NCBI GenBank assembly: GCA_040905145.1
Contig: JBBDSC010000145.1
Coordinates: 1-31,961 of the forward strand
Source: DATGMS01 sp040905145
Lineage (GTDB): Bacteria > Bacteroidota > Bacteroidia > Cytophagales > Cyclobacteriaceae
Direction: 5' to 3'
DNA: 31,961 bases
This document shows, piece after piece, positions 6,476 to 14,637 of this stretch (position 1 is its first letter; each line of letters opens with the position of its first letter). The notes under the pieces are model-generated. The model was not told the DNA's origin. It did no database searches and saw only the letters and a list, made by a program, of their open reading frames with translations. The position numbers and the translations under genes are program-made.

Positions 6476-7066
6476 ATGCGGACTTTATTCATTGCAATTT
6501 TTACATGTGCACTTTTCCTTCAGGTGCAGGCCCAGGAGGCCAAAATGAAACCTATCTTTAATGGGAAAAATTTAAAAGGATGGGTGGTACCCGAAAACAA
6601 TATCTGGTGGACCGCCAGCGATGGTATCCTGTCAGTCGTAAGTGACCCCGATAAAACAGGCTCAACTTTATGGACTGAAAAAGAATTTAAAGATTTTGTG
6701 ATGGAAGCGGATTTTTTGATGGGTGAAGGTGTGGTGGACTCCGGTTTCTTTTTGCGATCAGAAAAGGACCAGATCCAAATCGGGATTTCCGGCTCCTTAA
6801 AACGGGACATGACCGCCTCTCCTTACGTTCCCGGAAAAGCCTACCCCGTAGAGGCCAAAGGAGTGAAAGACCTGCTGAAGATGGATGATTGGAATACCAT
6901 GAAGGTCCGGCTGGAAGGGGAAACCTACACCGTGTGGCTAAACGGAAAAGAGGTGATGACCTATACTTCCGAAAATATGCCCGAAAAAGGCCCCATTGGC
7001 ATACAGCTCCATCCTAACAATGAGATGTCCATTGATTTCCGTAACATCATGGTCGGGGAAATTTAG
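6476..7066 (+). CDS. secreted DUF1080 (3-keto-disaccharide hydrolase-like) protein
   Basis: A 196-residue protein with signal peptide MRTLFIAIFTCALFLQVQAQ. The DUF1080 hallmarks are all visible: I-F-N-G-K-N-L-K-G-W (27-36), W-W-T-A-S-D-G-I-L, L-W-T-E-K-E-F-K-D-F, D-S-G-F-F-L-R-S, W-N-T-M-K-V-R-L-E-G, V-W-L-N-G-K-E-V and G-P-I-G-I-Q-L-H-P near the end. The fold is a concanavalin-like jelly roll. Some members hydrolyse 3-keto-glucosides, so it would act on oxidised disaccharides outside the inner membrane. It follows the phosphotriesterase-family gene by 99 bases in the same direction. Such proteins are usually 200-260 residues; this one is slightly short but complete. Confidence 0.88.
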   Translation: MRTLFIAIFTCALFLQVQAQEAKMKPIFNGKNLKGWVVPENNIWWTASDGILSVVSDPDKTGSTLWTEKEFKDFVMEADFLMGEGVVDSGFFLRSEKDQIQIGISGSLKRDMTASPYVPGKAYPVEAKGVKDLLKMDDWNTMKVRLEGETYTVWLNGKEVMTYTSENMPEKGPIGIQLHPNNEMSIDFRNIMVGEI

Positions 7067-7345
7067 GCCTTTAGAGAGAACCTTCCGGGGACAATTGACA
7101 TCCTCTTGAGACCAGGACAAAAAATCAAGTGTGCCAATGGAAATAGAGAAAAAGAACTTGGCGGGAATTACATTTTAATCATATTAATGTTACTTGAATT
7201 AGTTTAAAACTAATTTATTACTTAAATTGCAATACCATAATTGATATGACAAATCTTGAATTTCAGGTTTCAAATGAGGCTGCCAAACCTTAATATGACT
7301 GAAAATTGGATGATGAATTTTTTATTTCAACTTTAACAATATCTC

Positions 7346-7870
7346 ATGAAAAACAACCTAAACTTATTATTTTTAGCCGTATTGATTTCTTCCTTTTCCA
7401 TCCTTGTATCTTGTGGAAATAAAGATGATGAAAGCCCTAAGCAAGATCGAATTGTCGGAACCTGGACTTACAGTTCTTTGGATTATGATGCAACAATCAA
7501 TGGCCAAAATTACATCACCTTTTTGGTGGAAAATTTAGGTGTCAGCGAAGCTGAGGCACAGACAATGGCGAGCATCCTTATTCTTCAAGGAATTGAACAG
7601 ATAGCAGGTGCCGGCATTACCTTCAATGCTGACGGTACTTATGTCATCCAGGACGGATCATCGGAGGAAACAGGGACCTACAGTCTCGAAAACAATGAAA
7701 CCCAACTGACTTTAAATCCAGATGATGGTGATACCATAATATTTGAAGTCACTGAATTCACCAACAACAGCTTGACTTTGGCTTCTTCTGAGGAAGTATT
7801 GGAGGATCTCAACGGCGATGGAACGGATGAAACCATAGAGATCACTTTTGATATTGGCTTTACAAAGTAA
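7346..7870 (+). CDS. lipocalin-like lipoprotein
   Basis: A 174-residue protein with a lipoprotein leader ending S-I-L-V-S-C (lipidated Cys23) and then a short polar linker. The body begins I-V-G-T-W-T-Y (36-42), the 'xxGxW' strand that opens Bacteroidota lipocalin-like and DUF-type small beta-barrel lipoproteins. It continues with I-T-F-N-A-D-G-T-Y and E-E-T-G-T-Y-S-L, the usual second and third strands. An insertion rich in A, E and Q (about 61-85) looks helical. Near the end D-L-N-G-D-G-T-D-E-T resembles a calcium loop. The role is unknown, probably envelope-located ligand binding. The 279 bases upstream carry a palindrome at 7198-7214 (ATTAGTTT-A-AAACTAAT). Confidence 0.72.
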   Translation: MKNNLNLLFLAVLISSFSILVSCGNKDDESPKQDRIVGTWTYSSLDYDATINGQNYITFLVENLGVSEAEAQTMASILILQGIEQIAGAGITFNADGTYVIQDGSSEETGTYSLENNETQLTLNPDDGDTIIFEVTEFTNNSLTLASSEEVLEDLNGDGTDETIEITFDIGFTK

Positions 7871-7894
7871 AACCTACATTGATTTAGTTGAAGA

Positions 7895-7927
7895 AATCCT
7901 CCAAGAGTTCTAAACCCTTGGAGGATT
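7895..7927. terminator. hairpin between convergent genes
   Basis: AATCCTCCAAG (7895-7905), an 11-base loop, then CTTGGAGGATT (7917-7927). The 11-base arms are perfect. It lies 24 bases after the lipocalin-like gene and before the end of the convergent glycerate kinase, where a bidirectional terminator is expected. There is no clear T-tract on either side, so the function is inferred from position and stem. Confidence 0.6.
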
Positions 7928-8002
7928 AAGACAAATATTTACGATAACAAGTTGTCTGACAATCTACTCTTTTCTTCCTTCTTCGGTCCCCGGTCTTCCG
8001 TC

Positions 8003-9106
8003 TTATATCTTCTCCCGAATAAAAACACTTACCCCTTCATATAGATTTTTTTCTGCTTGTTCCTTAAAATCGGCAGATTTAAAATCCAAATCCTTTAATC
8101 GGATCACTTCATCAAAACCACTTTTTCCCCCTTCCATTCCTGAAGTGATGAGAATAATCTGCTTTCCATGATTTTTGGCCAACTGTAACAATTCAAAACT
8201 TCCCTTTCCACCAGCCGACTGGGCATCATATTTCCCCTCCCCTGTGATAATCCAATCAGCTTTCTCTATCTTTCTTTCCATTTCCACCTGATCAAAAAAG
8301 AATTTGGCCCCTTCCTCTATTTTTACAGAAAAAAAAGCACTAAGTCCCAAGGCGATTCCGCCTGCGGCCCCAAACCCAGCCTGATCGACCAAATCAAAGT
8401 CGGATTTGGATCGAAGCAAATCAAAAAAATGCCGGGCATCCTGCTCGTATTTGTTCAAATCCTCCGGTTTCAGTCCTTTTTGGGGCCCAAACACAGGGAT
8501 GGCTCCTTCCTTTCCAAAAAATGAATTTCTTACATCACAAAGACAGGTAAAACGTACGGACAATGGTTTTACAGGACGTTGTATATGGGCGATTCTGGAC
8601 AAAAAGCCCGGGCTGAACATGGGGATTTCCCGCCCCCTTTGATCCAAAAAAACAAAGCCCATCGCCCTTAAAATACCTGTTCCCATATCCACCGTGGCAC
8701 TTCCCCCCAACCCTAATACGAGATGTTGCGCTCCCTCCTCCATAGCCTTAAGGATCAATTCCCCGGTACCAAAACTGCTGGTAACACGGGCCTCCACCTC
8801 ATGTGACTTAAGCCATTTTATCCCTGAAACGGTGGACACATCCAGATAAGCAGTACGTTGACTTTTGTTCAAAAACACAAATCCTGGTACAGGTCTCCCA
8901 ATAGGATTCAATGCCGCGAACTTGTACACTGTCAGGTTCAACTGCTTCCCCAACAATAAACAAGTCCCGTCCCCTCCATCGGCAATGGGACAAATCTCCA
9001 GTTCAGCATCAGAGAGCTCGTTTAGAATCGCATCCTGAATAATCCATGCGGCTTTTTCGGCCTCAATAGTTCCCTTAAAGGCATTCGGTGCTATTAAAAA
9101 TTTCAT
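8003..9106 (-). CDS. glxK: glycerate kinase (GarK/GlxK type)
   Basis: A 367-residue protein of the bacterial glycerate kinase family (about 375-380 residues). Signatures: A-P-N-A-F-K-G-T at 6-13, A-D-G-G-D-G-T at 42-48, S-F-G-T-G-E-L-I near 111-118, G-L-G-G-S-A-T-V-D at 132-140, and I-T-G-E-G-K-Y-D-A-Q-S near residue 290. It phosphorylates D-glycerate with ATP, giving 2-phosphoglycerate in this class, which enters lower glycolysis. The start codon overlaps the end of the upstream symporter gene by 4 bases, so the two are translationally coupled. Symbol by family; garK is equally usable. Confidence 0.9.
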   Translation of the reverse strand: MKFLIAPNAFKGTIEAEKAAWIIQDAILNELSDAELEICPIADGGDGTCLLLGKQLNLTVYKFAALNPIGRPVPGFVFLNKSQRTAYLDVSTVSGIKWLKSHEVEARVTSSFGTGELILKAMEEGAQHLVLGLGGSATVDMGTGILRAMGFVFLDQRGREIPMFSPGFLSRIAHIQRPVKPLSVRFTCLCDVRNSFFGKEGAIPVFGPQKGLKPEDLNKYEQDARHFFDLLRSKSDFDLVDQAGFGAAGGIALGLSAFFSVKIEEGAKFFFDQVEMERKIEKADWIITGEGKYDAQSAGGKGSFELLQLAKNHGKQIILITSGMEGGKSGFDEVIRLKDLDFKSADFKEQAEKNLYEGVSVFIREKI

Positions 9107-10458
9107 TTTCCCGCTTGTTTCATTCTTTCAAAATAATCCTTGGTTGCCGCTTTTACTTTTGGTGCCAAATAAATGGTGGAAATCATAGTAGGAAAAGCCA
9201 TGATCGCATACATACCATCCACAAAACTCATCACCTCCCTCAAAGAAGCCACTGCGCCCACGACAATGGTGATCAAATAAAAGTAGTTGTAATAATTGGC
9301 TCTTTCGGAGCCAAAAAGATAATTGAAACATTTATGGCCATAATAGGAATAAGTGAACATGGTGGACAAGGCAAAAACCAGCACCGCAATCATCAATAAA
9401 TATTTACCCAAGCCCGGTAAAGCAGATTCAAAGGCAGAAAGCGTAAGCAATACCCCATCCTGCTCTCCCGATTTCCATACCCCAGTGAGCATGATCACCA
9501 AAGCCGTGAGGGTACATACCACAATGGTATCTATAAAAGGCCCCAACATTGCGATCAACCCCTCCCTTATCGGTTCATTGTTTTTTGATGCACCATGAAC
9601 CATAGGAGCCGTCCCAATCCCTGCTTCATTGGAAAATGCAGCCCGTCTGGCCCCGGTAATGATCACTGCGCCAACGGCCCCGCCCATCACCGCCTCCCCG
9701 GTAAAGGCATCTTCTACAATTAAAAGCAGCATGGCAGGCACTTGGCCAAAATATTTAAAAACAATGATAAACACACTGATAAAATATAAGATCACCATAA
9801 AGGGCACCAAGCGGGAAGCTACTGCAGCAATCCTTTTGATCCCTCCCAATATCACCACAGCCACCAAGATCATCATGGAAATCCCTATAATCCACCTGGT
9901 AGGCTCCCCTCTGTCCAAACCTATTGGCTCAAGAACAACAATCCTAAAAATAGCGGTAAGCTGATTGGATTGGAAAATAACCAATAAGCCCAAAATCCCA
10001 GCTACTGAAAAAATAACCGCCAGGGGCTTCCATTTTTTCCCCATTCCCTCTTCAATTACATACATGGGCCCTCCCTGGATGTGACCTGAAGAATCCCTTC
10101 CCCGATACATGATAGCCAGGGTACAGGTAAAGTATTTGGTGGCCATGCCCACAAGTGCAGAAACCCACATCCAAAAAATGGCCCCTGGCCCACCGGTACT
10201 GATCGCCAAGGCAACGCCGCTTATATTTCCAAGGCCCACTGTGGCAGCCACCGCCGAGGACAAAGCCTGAAAGGAGGTAATATCGCCCTGGGCATTAGGG
10301 TCATCATATTTTCCCCCTACCACTTTCATGGCATGCCGGAACCCCCTGAAAGGAATCATTCCCGAATAGATAAACAGAAAAAGTCCTCCGCCCATCAATA
10401 ATAATAAAAGGGGGGTTCCCCATATCCAATCACTAAAGCCAATAATTAATTCACCCAC
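9103..10458 (-). CDS. sodium:alanine-type symporter, AGCS family
   Basis: A 451-residue polytopic inner-membrane protein with about 10-11 hydrophobic helices. AGCS signatures: F-Q-A-L-S-S-A-V-A-A-T-V-G-L-G-N-I-S-G-V (63-82), G-P-G-A-I-F-W-M-W-V (90-99), Q-G-G-P-M-Y-V-I-E-E-G, and A-A-F-S-N-E-A-G-I-G-T-A-P in the middle. The family imports alanine or glycine with Na+. The downstream glycerate kinase overlaps it, so the pair form one unit. The substrate may be alanine, glycine or, by inference from the partner, a compound that ends in glycerate. Confidence 0.92.
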   Translation of the reverse strand: MGELIIGFSDWIWGTPLLLLLMGGGLFLFIYSGMIPFRGFRHAMKVVGGKYDDPNAQGDITSFQALSSAVAATVGLGNISGVALAISTGGPGAIFWMWVSALVGMATKYFTCTLAIMYRGRDSSGHIQGGPMYVIEEGMGKKWKPLAVIFSVAGILGLLVIFQSNQLTAIFRIVVLEPIGLDRGEPTRWIIGISMMILVAVVILGGIKRIAAVASRLVPFMVILYFISVFIIVFKYFGQVPAMLLLIVEDAFTGEAVMGGAVGAVIITGARRAAFSNEAGIGTAPMVHGASKNNEPIREGLIAMLGPFIDTIVVCTLTALVIMLTGVWKSGEQDGVLLTLSAFESALPGLGKYLLMIAVLVFALSTMFTYSYYGHKCFNYLFGSERANYYNYFYLITIVVGAVASLREVMSFVDGMYAIMAFPTMISTIYLAPKVKAATKDYFERMKQAGK

Positions 10459-10596
10459 TTTGATGTGTTTATGTTCAGTTAGTTAAAGCCCTTCGGTATA
10501 TCGTAAGGTTAAAATCAAAGAAGATGCTGCATGTCTTTCCTTCCTCAGTTTTGAATATTAATACCATTTCCCTTGAAATGCAAGAAAAACTATAAG

Positions 10597-10631
10597 ATTG
10601 GAGAGAGAGATGATAATACTTCCTATTTTTG
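10597..10631 (+). promoter_or_regulatory. candidate promoter for proB-proA
   Basis: TATTTTTG at 10624-10631 is an exact TAnnTTTG -7 box, 26 bases before the proB ATG. The best upstream element is ATTG at 10597-10600, with a spacing of 23 rather than 19-20, so the -33 part is weak. It lies in the 199-base divergent spacer between the symporter and proB. Confidence 0.4.
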
Positions 10632-10657
10632 AATTGTAATAGTTGTTTTAATTTTTC

Positions 10658-11746
10658 ATGCCAAAAAAAGCTAAAATCATTGTCATAAAAATAGGGTCCA
10701 ATGTTTTGACACAAAAAGATGGTTCACCTGACAAGGAGCGGATGGCCGCTTTGGTAAACCAGATGGCCTATCTTAAAGAAAAAGGACTGCAGGTGGTGTT
10801 GATCTCCTCAGGGGCGGTAGCTTTTGGAAGACAGTCCATATCGTTCGTAAGCAAAACTGACCCTGTCATCCAAAAGCAGATCTTGGCCGCTGTCGGACAG
10901 GTGGAATTGATCCAGTCCTACAAGGAGTTTTTCCTTGAAAAAAACATCAAAATTGCCCAATTGATGGTGACTAAGGAGGATTTCAGGGACAGGAAGCATT
11001 ACTTGAACATGAAAAACTGTCTGTTTGGTTTGATCAATAAAGACATCTTACCTGTGATCAACGAAAATGATACCGTTGCGGTCACTGAGTTGATGTTTAC
11101 TGACAATGATGAATTGGCAGGATTGGTAGCAGCCATGATGGATGCGGATACTATGATCTTGTTAAGCAATGTAGATGGCATCTATAAAGGCAATCCGAAT
11201 GACCCTGGATCAGAATTGATAGAACATGTGGGCCAAAAAATGCCTTCTATCAGTAATTACGTCTCCGCAACCAAATCCTCCTTTGGCCGCGGAGGAATGT
11301 TGACCAAGATGAACATGGCCAAAAAATCCGCTGACCTGGGCATAGAAGTGATTATTGCCAATGGAAATAGAGATCAGGTACTGGTGGATTATTTTCAGGG
11401 ACAATTAAAATGCACCTATTTTGAGCCTGGAAAATCCCGTCACAACAAAAAGAAATGGATCGCACATAGCGACAACTATTCCAAGGGGGAAGTAATAATC
11501 AATGAAGGCGCAGAAAAGGCCTTGACTTCCGGGCAAATCACAAGTCTGCTTCCTGTGGGAGTTGTAGCCGTTAACGGGGATTTCGTCAAAGGTGAAATTA
11601 TCCGGATCATCAATGAAAAAGGAAAAAAGATAGGCTTGGGCAAGGCTGAATTCGGCACTAGGGTGGCCCAGGAAAAGAAAGGATTGAACCACCAAAAACC
11701 CATCATCCATTATGATTATCTATATTTGTTTGATCGGAACAATTAG
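10658..11746 (+). CDS. proB: glutamate 5-kinase
   Basis: A 362-residue enzyme catalysing ATP-dependent phosphorylation of glutamate, the first step of proline synthesis. The amino-acid-kinase domain starts I-V-I-K-I-G-S-N-V-L, with I-S-S-G-A-V-A-F-G (50-58), I-N-E-N-D-T-V-A, F-T-D-N-D-E-L-A and L-L-S-N-V-D-G-I-Y. The segment S-S-F-G-R-G-G-M-L-T-K matches the conserved 'GTGGMxTK' region. A C-terminal PUA domain follows (about 270-350, with L-P-V-G-V-V-A-V-N-G-D-F and G-L-G-K-A-E-F), as in most bacterial ProB. proA follows in the same direction after a 106-base spacer. Confidence 0.95.
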   Translation: MPKKAKIIVIKIGSNVLTQKDGSPDKERMAALVNQMAYLKEKGLQVVLISSGAVAFGRQSISFVSKTDPVIQKQILAAVGQVELIQSYKEFFLEKNIKIAQLMVTKEDFRDRKHYLNMKNCLFGLINKDILPVINENDTVAVTELMFTDNDELAGLVAAMMDADTMILLSNVDGIYKGNPNDPGSELIEHVGQKMPSISNYVSATKSSFGRGGMLTKMNMAKKSADLGIEVIIANGNRDQVLVDYFQGQLKCTYFEPGKSRHNKKKWIAHSDNYSKGEVIINEGAEKALTSGQITSLLPVGVVAVNGDFVKGEIIRIINEKGKKIGLGKAEFGTRVAQEKKGLNHQKPIIHYDYLYLFDRNN

Positions 11747-11852
11747 ATAAGAATTGTGTCAAAACACGCTTTGCGTACATTGCGAAAATTCTGCGCACTT
11801 CTATGTTGAAAAAAAAAATGCTATTACCCATAGAACCACGAAGTTAACGGAT

Positions 11853-13100
11853 ATGTCATTACAAACGACTTTTGAAAAAGTAAGGGAAGCGAGCAGGACA
11901 TTAACCTTGCTTTCTGAGGAAAAGATAAATGCCATCCTGGAAGATTTGGCAACAGCCACTTTAAGCTCCATCCCCCAGATCTTACCGGAAAATCAAAAAG
12001 ATCTGGACAGAATGGATCCCAAAGATCCAAAATTTGACCGCCTGAAGCTGACAAAAGAGAGAATGGAAGCCATAGCGACAGATATTCTCAAAGTGGCACA
12101 ACTCCCTTCTCCGATAGGAAGGATTTTGGCGGAAATCCAGTTGGATAATGGCTTATTGATGAAGAAAGTATCCGTTCCTATAGGAGTGATCGGGATTATT
12201 TATGAATCCAGGCCCAACGTGACTTTTGATGTTTTCAGCCTTTGCCTGAAGTCTGGAAATGCCTTGGTACTCAAGGGAGGCAGTGATGCCCATGACTCCA
12301 ATCTGGCCATTGTAAAGATTATCCATGAGGTACTGGGGAAAAACCAGGTGGATAAAAATGTGGTTACCCTCCTGCCTGCTGACCGTGAGGCGACCAAAGA
12401 AATGCTCCAAGCAGTGGGATATATCGACCTTATCATCCCCCGCGGCAGTCAGGGATTGATCAACTTTGTCCGGGAAAATTCCAAAGTACCGATAATAGAA
12501 ACCGGGGCGGGTATCGTGCATACTTACTACGATATATCGGCAGATCTTCATAAAGGGAGCCCGATCATCACCAATTCAAAGACTAGAAGGGTAAGTGTTT
12601 GTAATGCCCTGGATTGTTTGATCATCCATCAAGACCGGCTGGAGGACTTGAAGTCGATCGGGAAAAAGCTGGCCGAAAAAGAAGTTAAAATTTATGCAGA
12701 TCCGGCTTCCTTTGACATTTTGCAAAACAATTATCCCTCCGAATTACTTTTGCCTGCCAAAGAGGAGCATTTTGGAACAGAATTTTTGTCCATGACCCTA
12801 TCCATTAAAACAGTCCCTGGTTTACAGGAAGCCCTTGATCATATTGCTAAACATAGTTCCAAACACAGTGAAGCAATCATTGCGGAAGACGAAACCACCA
12901 TTGAGGTATTCTTGAAATCCGTTGATGCTGCCGCTGTTTATTCCAATGCCTCCACTGCCTTTACCGACGGCGGACAATTCGGGCTTGGGGCAGAAATTGG
13001 CATCAGTACCCAAAAACTTCATGCCCGTGGTCCCATGGCCCTTGAAGAATTGACCTCTTATAAATGGATGGTAAGAGGAAATGGGCAGATAAGGGATTAA
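11853..13100 (+). CDS. proA: glutamate-5-semialdehyde dehydrogenase (gamma-glutamyl phosphate reductase)
   Basis: A 415-residue NADPH-dependent reductase, the second step of proline synthesis. I chose the start at 11853 (MSLQTTFEKVREASRTL) because it gives the family's usual length. The frame stays open upstream to 11754 but that part (33 residues, H/C/N-rich) has no resemblance to ProA. Signatures: P-I-G-V-I-G-I-I-Y-E-S-R-P-N (109-122), L-K-G-G-S-D-A, L-I-I-P-R-G-S, E-T-G-A-G-I-V-H, and the catalytic Cys250 in V-S-V-C-N-A-L-D. It forms an operon with proB, which channels unstable glutamyl phosphate. After the stop, 13107-13140 has short repeated pieces (CCACCGTTGAC, CCACGGTCTACGG) that may form a weak hairpin. 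Confidence 0.94.
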   Translation: MSLQTTFEKVREASRTLTLLSEEKINAILEDLATATLSSIPQILPENQKDLDRMDPKDPKFDRLKLTKERMEAIATDILKVAQLPSPIGRILAEIQLDNGLLMKKVSVPIGVIGIIYESRPNVTFDVFSLCLKSGNALVLKGGSDAHDSNLAIVKIIHEVLGKNQVDKNVVTLLPADREATKEMLQAVGYIDLIIPRGSQGLINFVRENSKVPIIETGAGIVHTYYDISADLHKGSPIITNSKTRRVSVCNALDCLIIHQDRLEDLKSIGKKLAEKEVKIYADPASFDILQNNYPSELLLPAKEEHFGTEFLSMTLSIKTVPGLQEALDHIAKHSSKHSEAIIAEDETTIEVFLKSVDAAAVYSNASTAFTDGGQFGLGAEIGISTQKLHARGPMALEELTSYKWMVRGNGQIRD

Positions 13101-13167
13101 TTTATTAGGGTCCACCGTTGACTGTCCACGGTCTACGGTTTAAAGTCGAACTCGGGTTAAAAAATAT

Positions 13168-14364
13168 TCATACCACCGCCTGCTTTCTTTTTGACCACGA
13201 AATGCCATAACTCCATCTTCGCCAAAGCATTTCCATTGGCCCTTGCTCATTATAGCTTAAATATAAGCGGGAGACTAAGAGCTGAAACAGATAAATACAT
13301 AAGGCAATTATTACTAAAGTCACAGGAGTCAATGTGCCATAAAGACCCATACCATAGCTGTTAAAAATAAGTACACAAATCACGCTTTGCATAAGGTAGT
13401 TGGTCAATGCCATCCGACCGGCAAAACGTAATGGATATAATAACCACAAGCCAAGTTTTGTCTGACATAGAAGAACAATTAACATACAATAGGCAAGACC
13501 TATAAAGACATAAAAGGTCTGGTCAAGCATTATTTTAAGAGGCAAAAGCTTGGTAAATAATTCCATGCTCATTGTTTCCTTCAGGAAATAACTGCCTAAA
13601 AATTGCCAGCCGAAGCCGAAGCCTAAAAAAACAACAAGAAGTAGCCAACCAGTCACCTGCTGGGATCTTATTTTTTGAAGTATCTGAAAATGGGCTGCTA
13701 CGTAACCTATAATAAACAAGATTAATTCCTTTGGCATGTATATTAGTAATTTTTCATTTCGGATACTGAAATACTCAATCATCCTCAATTCGAAGATTTC
13801 CAAGAAGGATCCCTTCCGGTAAGTTTCTATAAAGAAAGCCAAATCAAAAGCTGGTTCATTAAAAACAGGAGGCAAGCTGTAAAACTGTTTCAACTAAGTA
13901 TAGAGTGGGAAACTGCAATAAACGATTACTCCTATACAAATCAGCCAGGGTATACTGACAAAACGTGTCAGAAGCAGTAGCACCATTCCCATAACGGCAT
14001 AAGGCAGAAGAATGTCCCCATACCAGAAGAGCAGGATATGTATTGACCCAAACAATGCGAGCAGAAACATCCTGCGAAAGTAGAACTCAGAAAAACTCTG
14101 TTGTTTTTGTTGAAATCGCTCTTCCTGTAAATAAAATCCAAACCCAAATAGAAAGGCATAGATGAACATGAAATTACCTGCAAAGAAATCAATGATTACT
14201 TCTATTATCCTTCCCTGAAAGCCAGTTAGGCTTCCATAGAATTCAAAATAATGAATATAAGAGGCATGGAAAACAAAGATGTTAACAACAATAATCCCAA
14301 AAAGGGCAAAGCCTCTGAGGATATCCAGTTCTACCAATCGGTTTTCATCAGAAGTTTGAAACAT
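13168..14364 (-). pseudogene. DUF418 membrane protein interrupted by one in-frame TAG
   Basis: One DUF418 (YeiB-type) inner-membrane protein of about 398 codons, read without frame change across a single TAG at 13894-13896. The upstream part has the family's opening L-V-E-L-D-I-L-R-G-F-A-L-F-G-I-I-V-V-N and several helices, ending in I-V-Y-C-S-F-P-L-Y-T. The downstream part resumes L-K-Q-F-Y-S-L-P-P-V-F and contains the diagnostic C-terminal P-L-R-F-A-G-R-M-A-L-T-N-Y-L-M-Q-S. Everything except the stop looks intact, so it is either a very young pseudogene (for example CAG to TAG) or a sequencing error. I place the start at the Met at 14362-14364; an upstream start would add 34 residues encoded by repeat DNA. 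A TTG at 13891-13893 could in theory restart the second half. Confidence 0.8.
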
Positions 14365-14375
14365 AGCATTACTTT

Positions 14376-14457
14376 GTTTGCGGGTTTCTTGCAAAGGCCG
14401 GAAAGTTTTTCGCCAAGAAAAATAAGGTTTGACCAGAGTTTGGCGGTCTTTGCGGGA
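14376..14457. repeat. intergenic repeat with CTTTGCGG-type motifs
   Basis: The segment carries TTTGCGGG twice (14377-14384 and 14449-14456). A hairpin with outer arms TTCTTG (14386-14391) and CAAGAA (14414-14419) lies between. Sequence of the style 'CTTTGCGG ... CGCCAAGAA' is common between genes in Bacteroidota (from memory). It lies immediately upstream of the DUF418 start and reads through as a false N-terminal extension. Confidence 0.45.
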
Positions 14458-14493
14458 AATTTCCATTGCTACTATATAACTTCCCCGCTTGGA

Positions 14494-14529
14494 CAGTAGA
14501 ACAACTCACCGAGTTGTTTTACACTACTG
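14494..14529. repeat. extended hairpin upstream of the DUF418 gene
   Basis: CAGTAG (14494-14499) pairs with CTACTG (14524-14529), and inside it ACAACTC-ACC-GAGTTGT (14501-14517) is a perfect 7-base stem. It sits next to repeat copy D and may be the first hairpin of that copy, with a different sequence but the same layout. It could also act as a terminator for transcription from the minus-strand side. Confidence 0.5.
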
Positions 14530-14559
14530 CAAATCGCCCACGTTATCTGTTTTGATGTT

Positions 14560-14621
14560 CGGTTCCAAGAACCGCTTTGAGTCACGGACTCAATTTTCAG
14601 GATCACGCGTCAGACGCGCGA
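14560..14621 (+). repeat. dispersed hairpin repeat, copy D (short form)
   Basis: CGGTTC-CAA-GAACCG (14560-14574), then TGAGTC-ACG-GACTCA (14578-14592), then CGCGTC-A-GACGCG (14606-14618) within TCACGCGTCAGACGCGCGA. The second and third hairpins match the last two of copies A-C; the first is replaced by an unrelated perfect stem. It lies just past the end of pgi. Confidence 0.65.
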
Positions 14622-14637
14622 TAACCACGTGACCTTT

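Noticed and set aside
7198..7214. Terminator before the lipocalin-like gene
   Set aside because: ATTAGTTT-A-AAACTAAT is a perfect palindrome but consists mostly of A and T with a one-base centre, so it is likelier a protein-binding site or chance.
11754..11852. Longer ProA start 33 residues upstream
   Set aside because: The extra residues resemble no ProA, are rich in His, Cys and Asn, and the protein from 11853 has the usual family length.
13107..13140. Strong terminator after proA
   Set aside because: CCACCGTTGAC and CCACGGTCTACGG suggest pairing, but the arms are imperfect and no T-tract follows.
13894..13896. TAG read as pyrrolysine or other recoded residue in the DUF418 gene
   Set aside because: There is no supporting signal downstream, DUF418 has no known recoding, and Bacteroidota are not known for TAG recoding; a point mutation or error is simpler.
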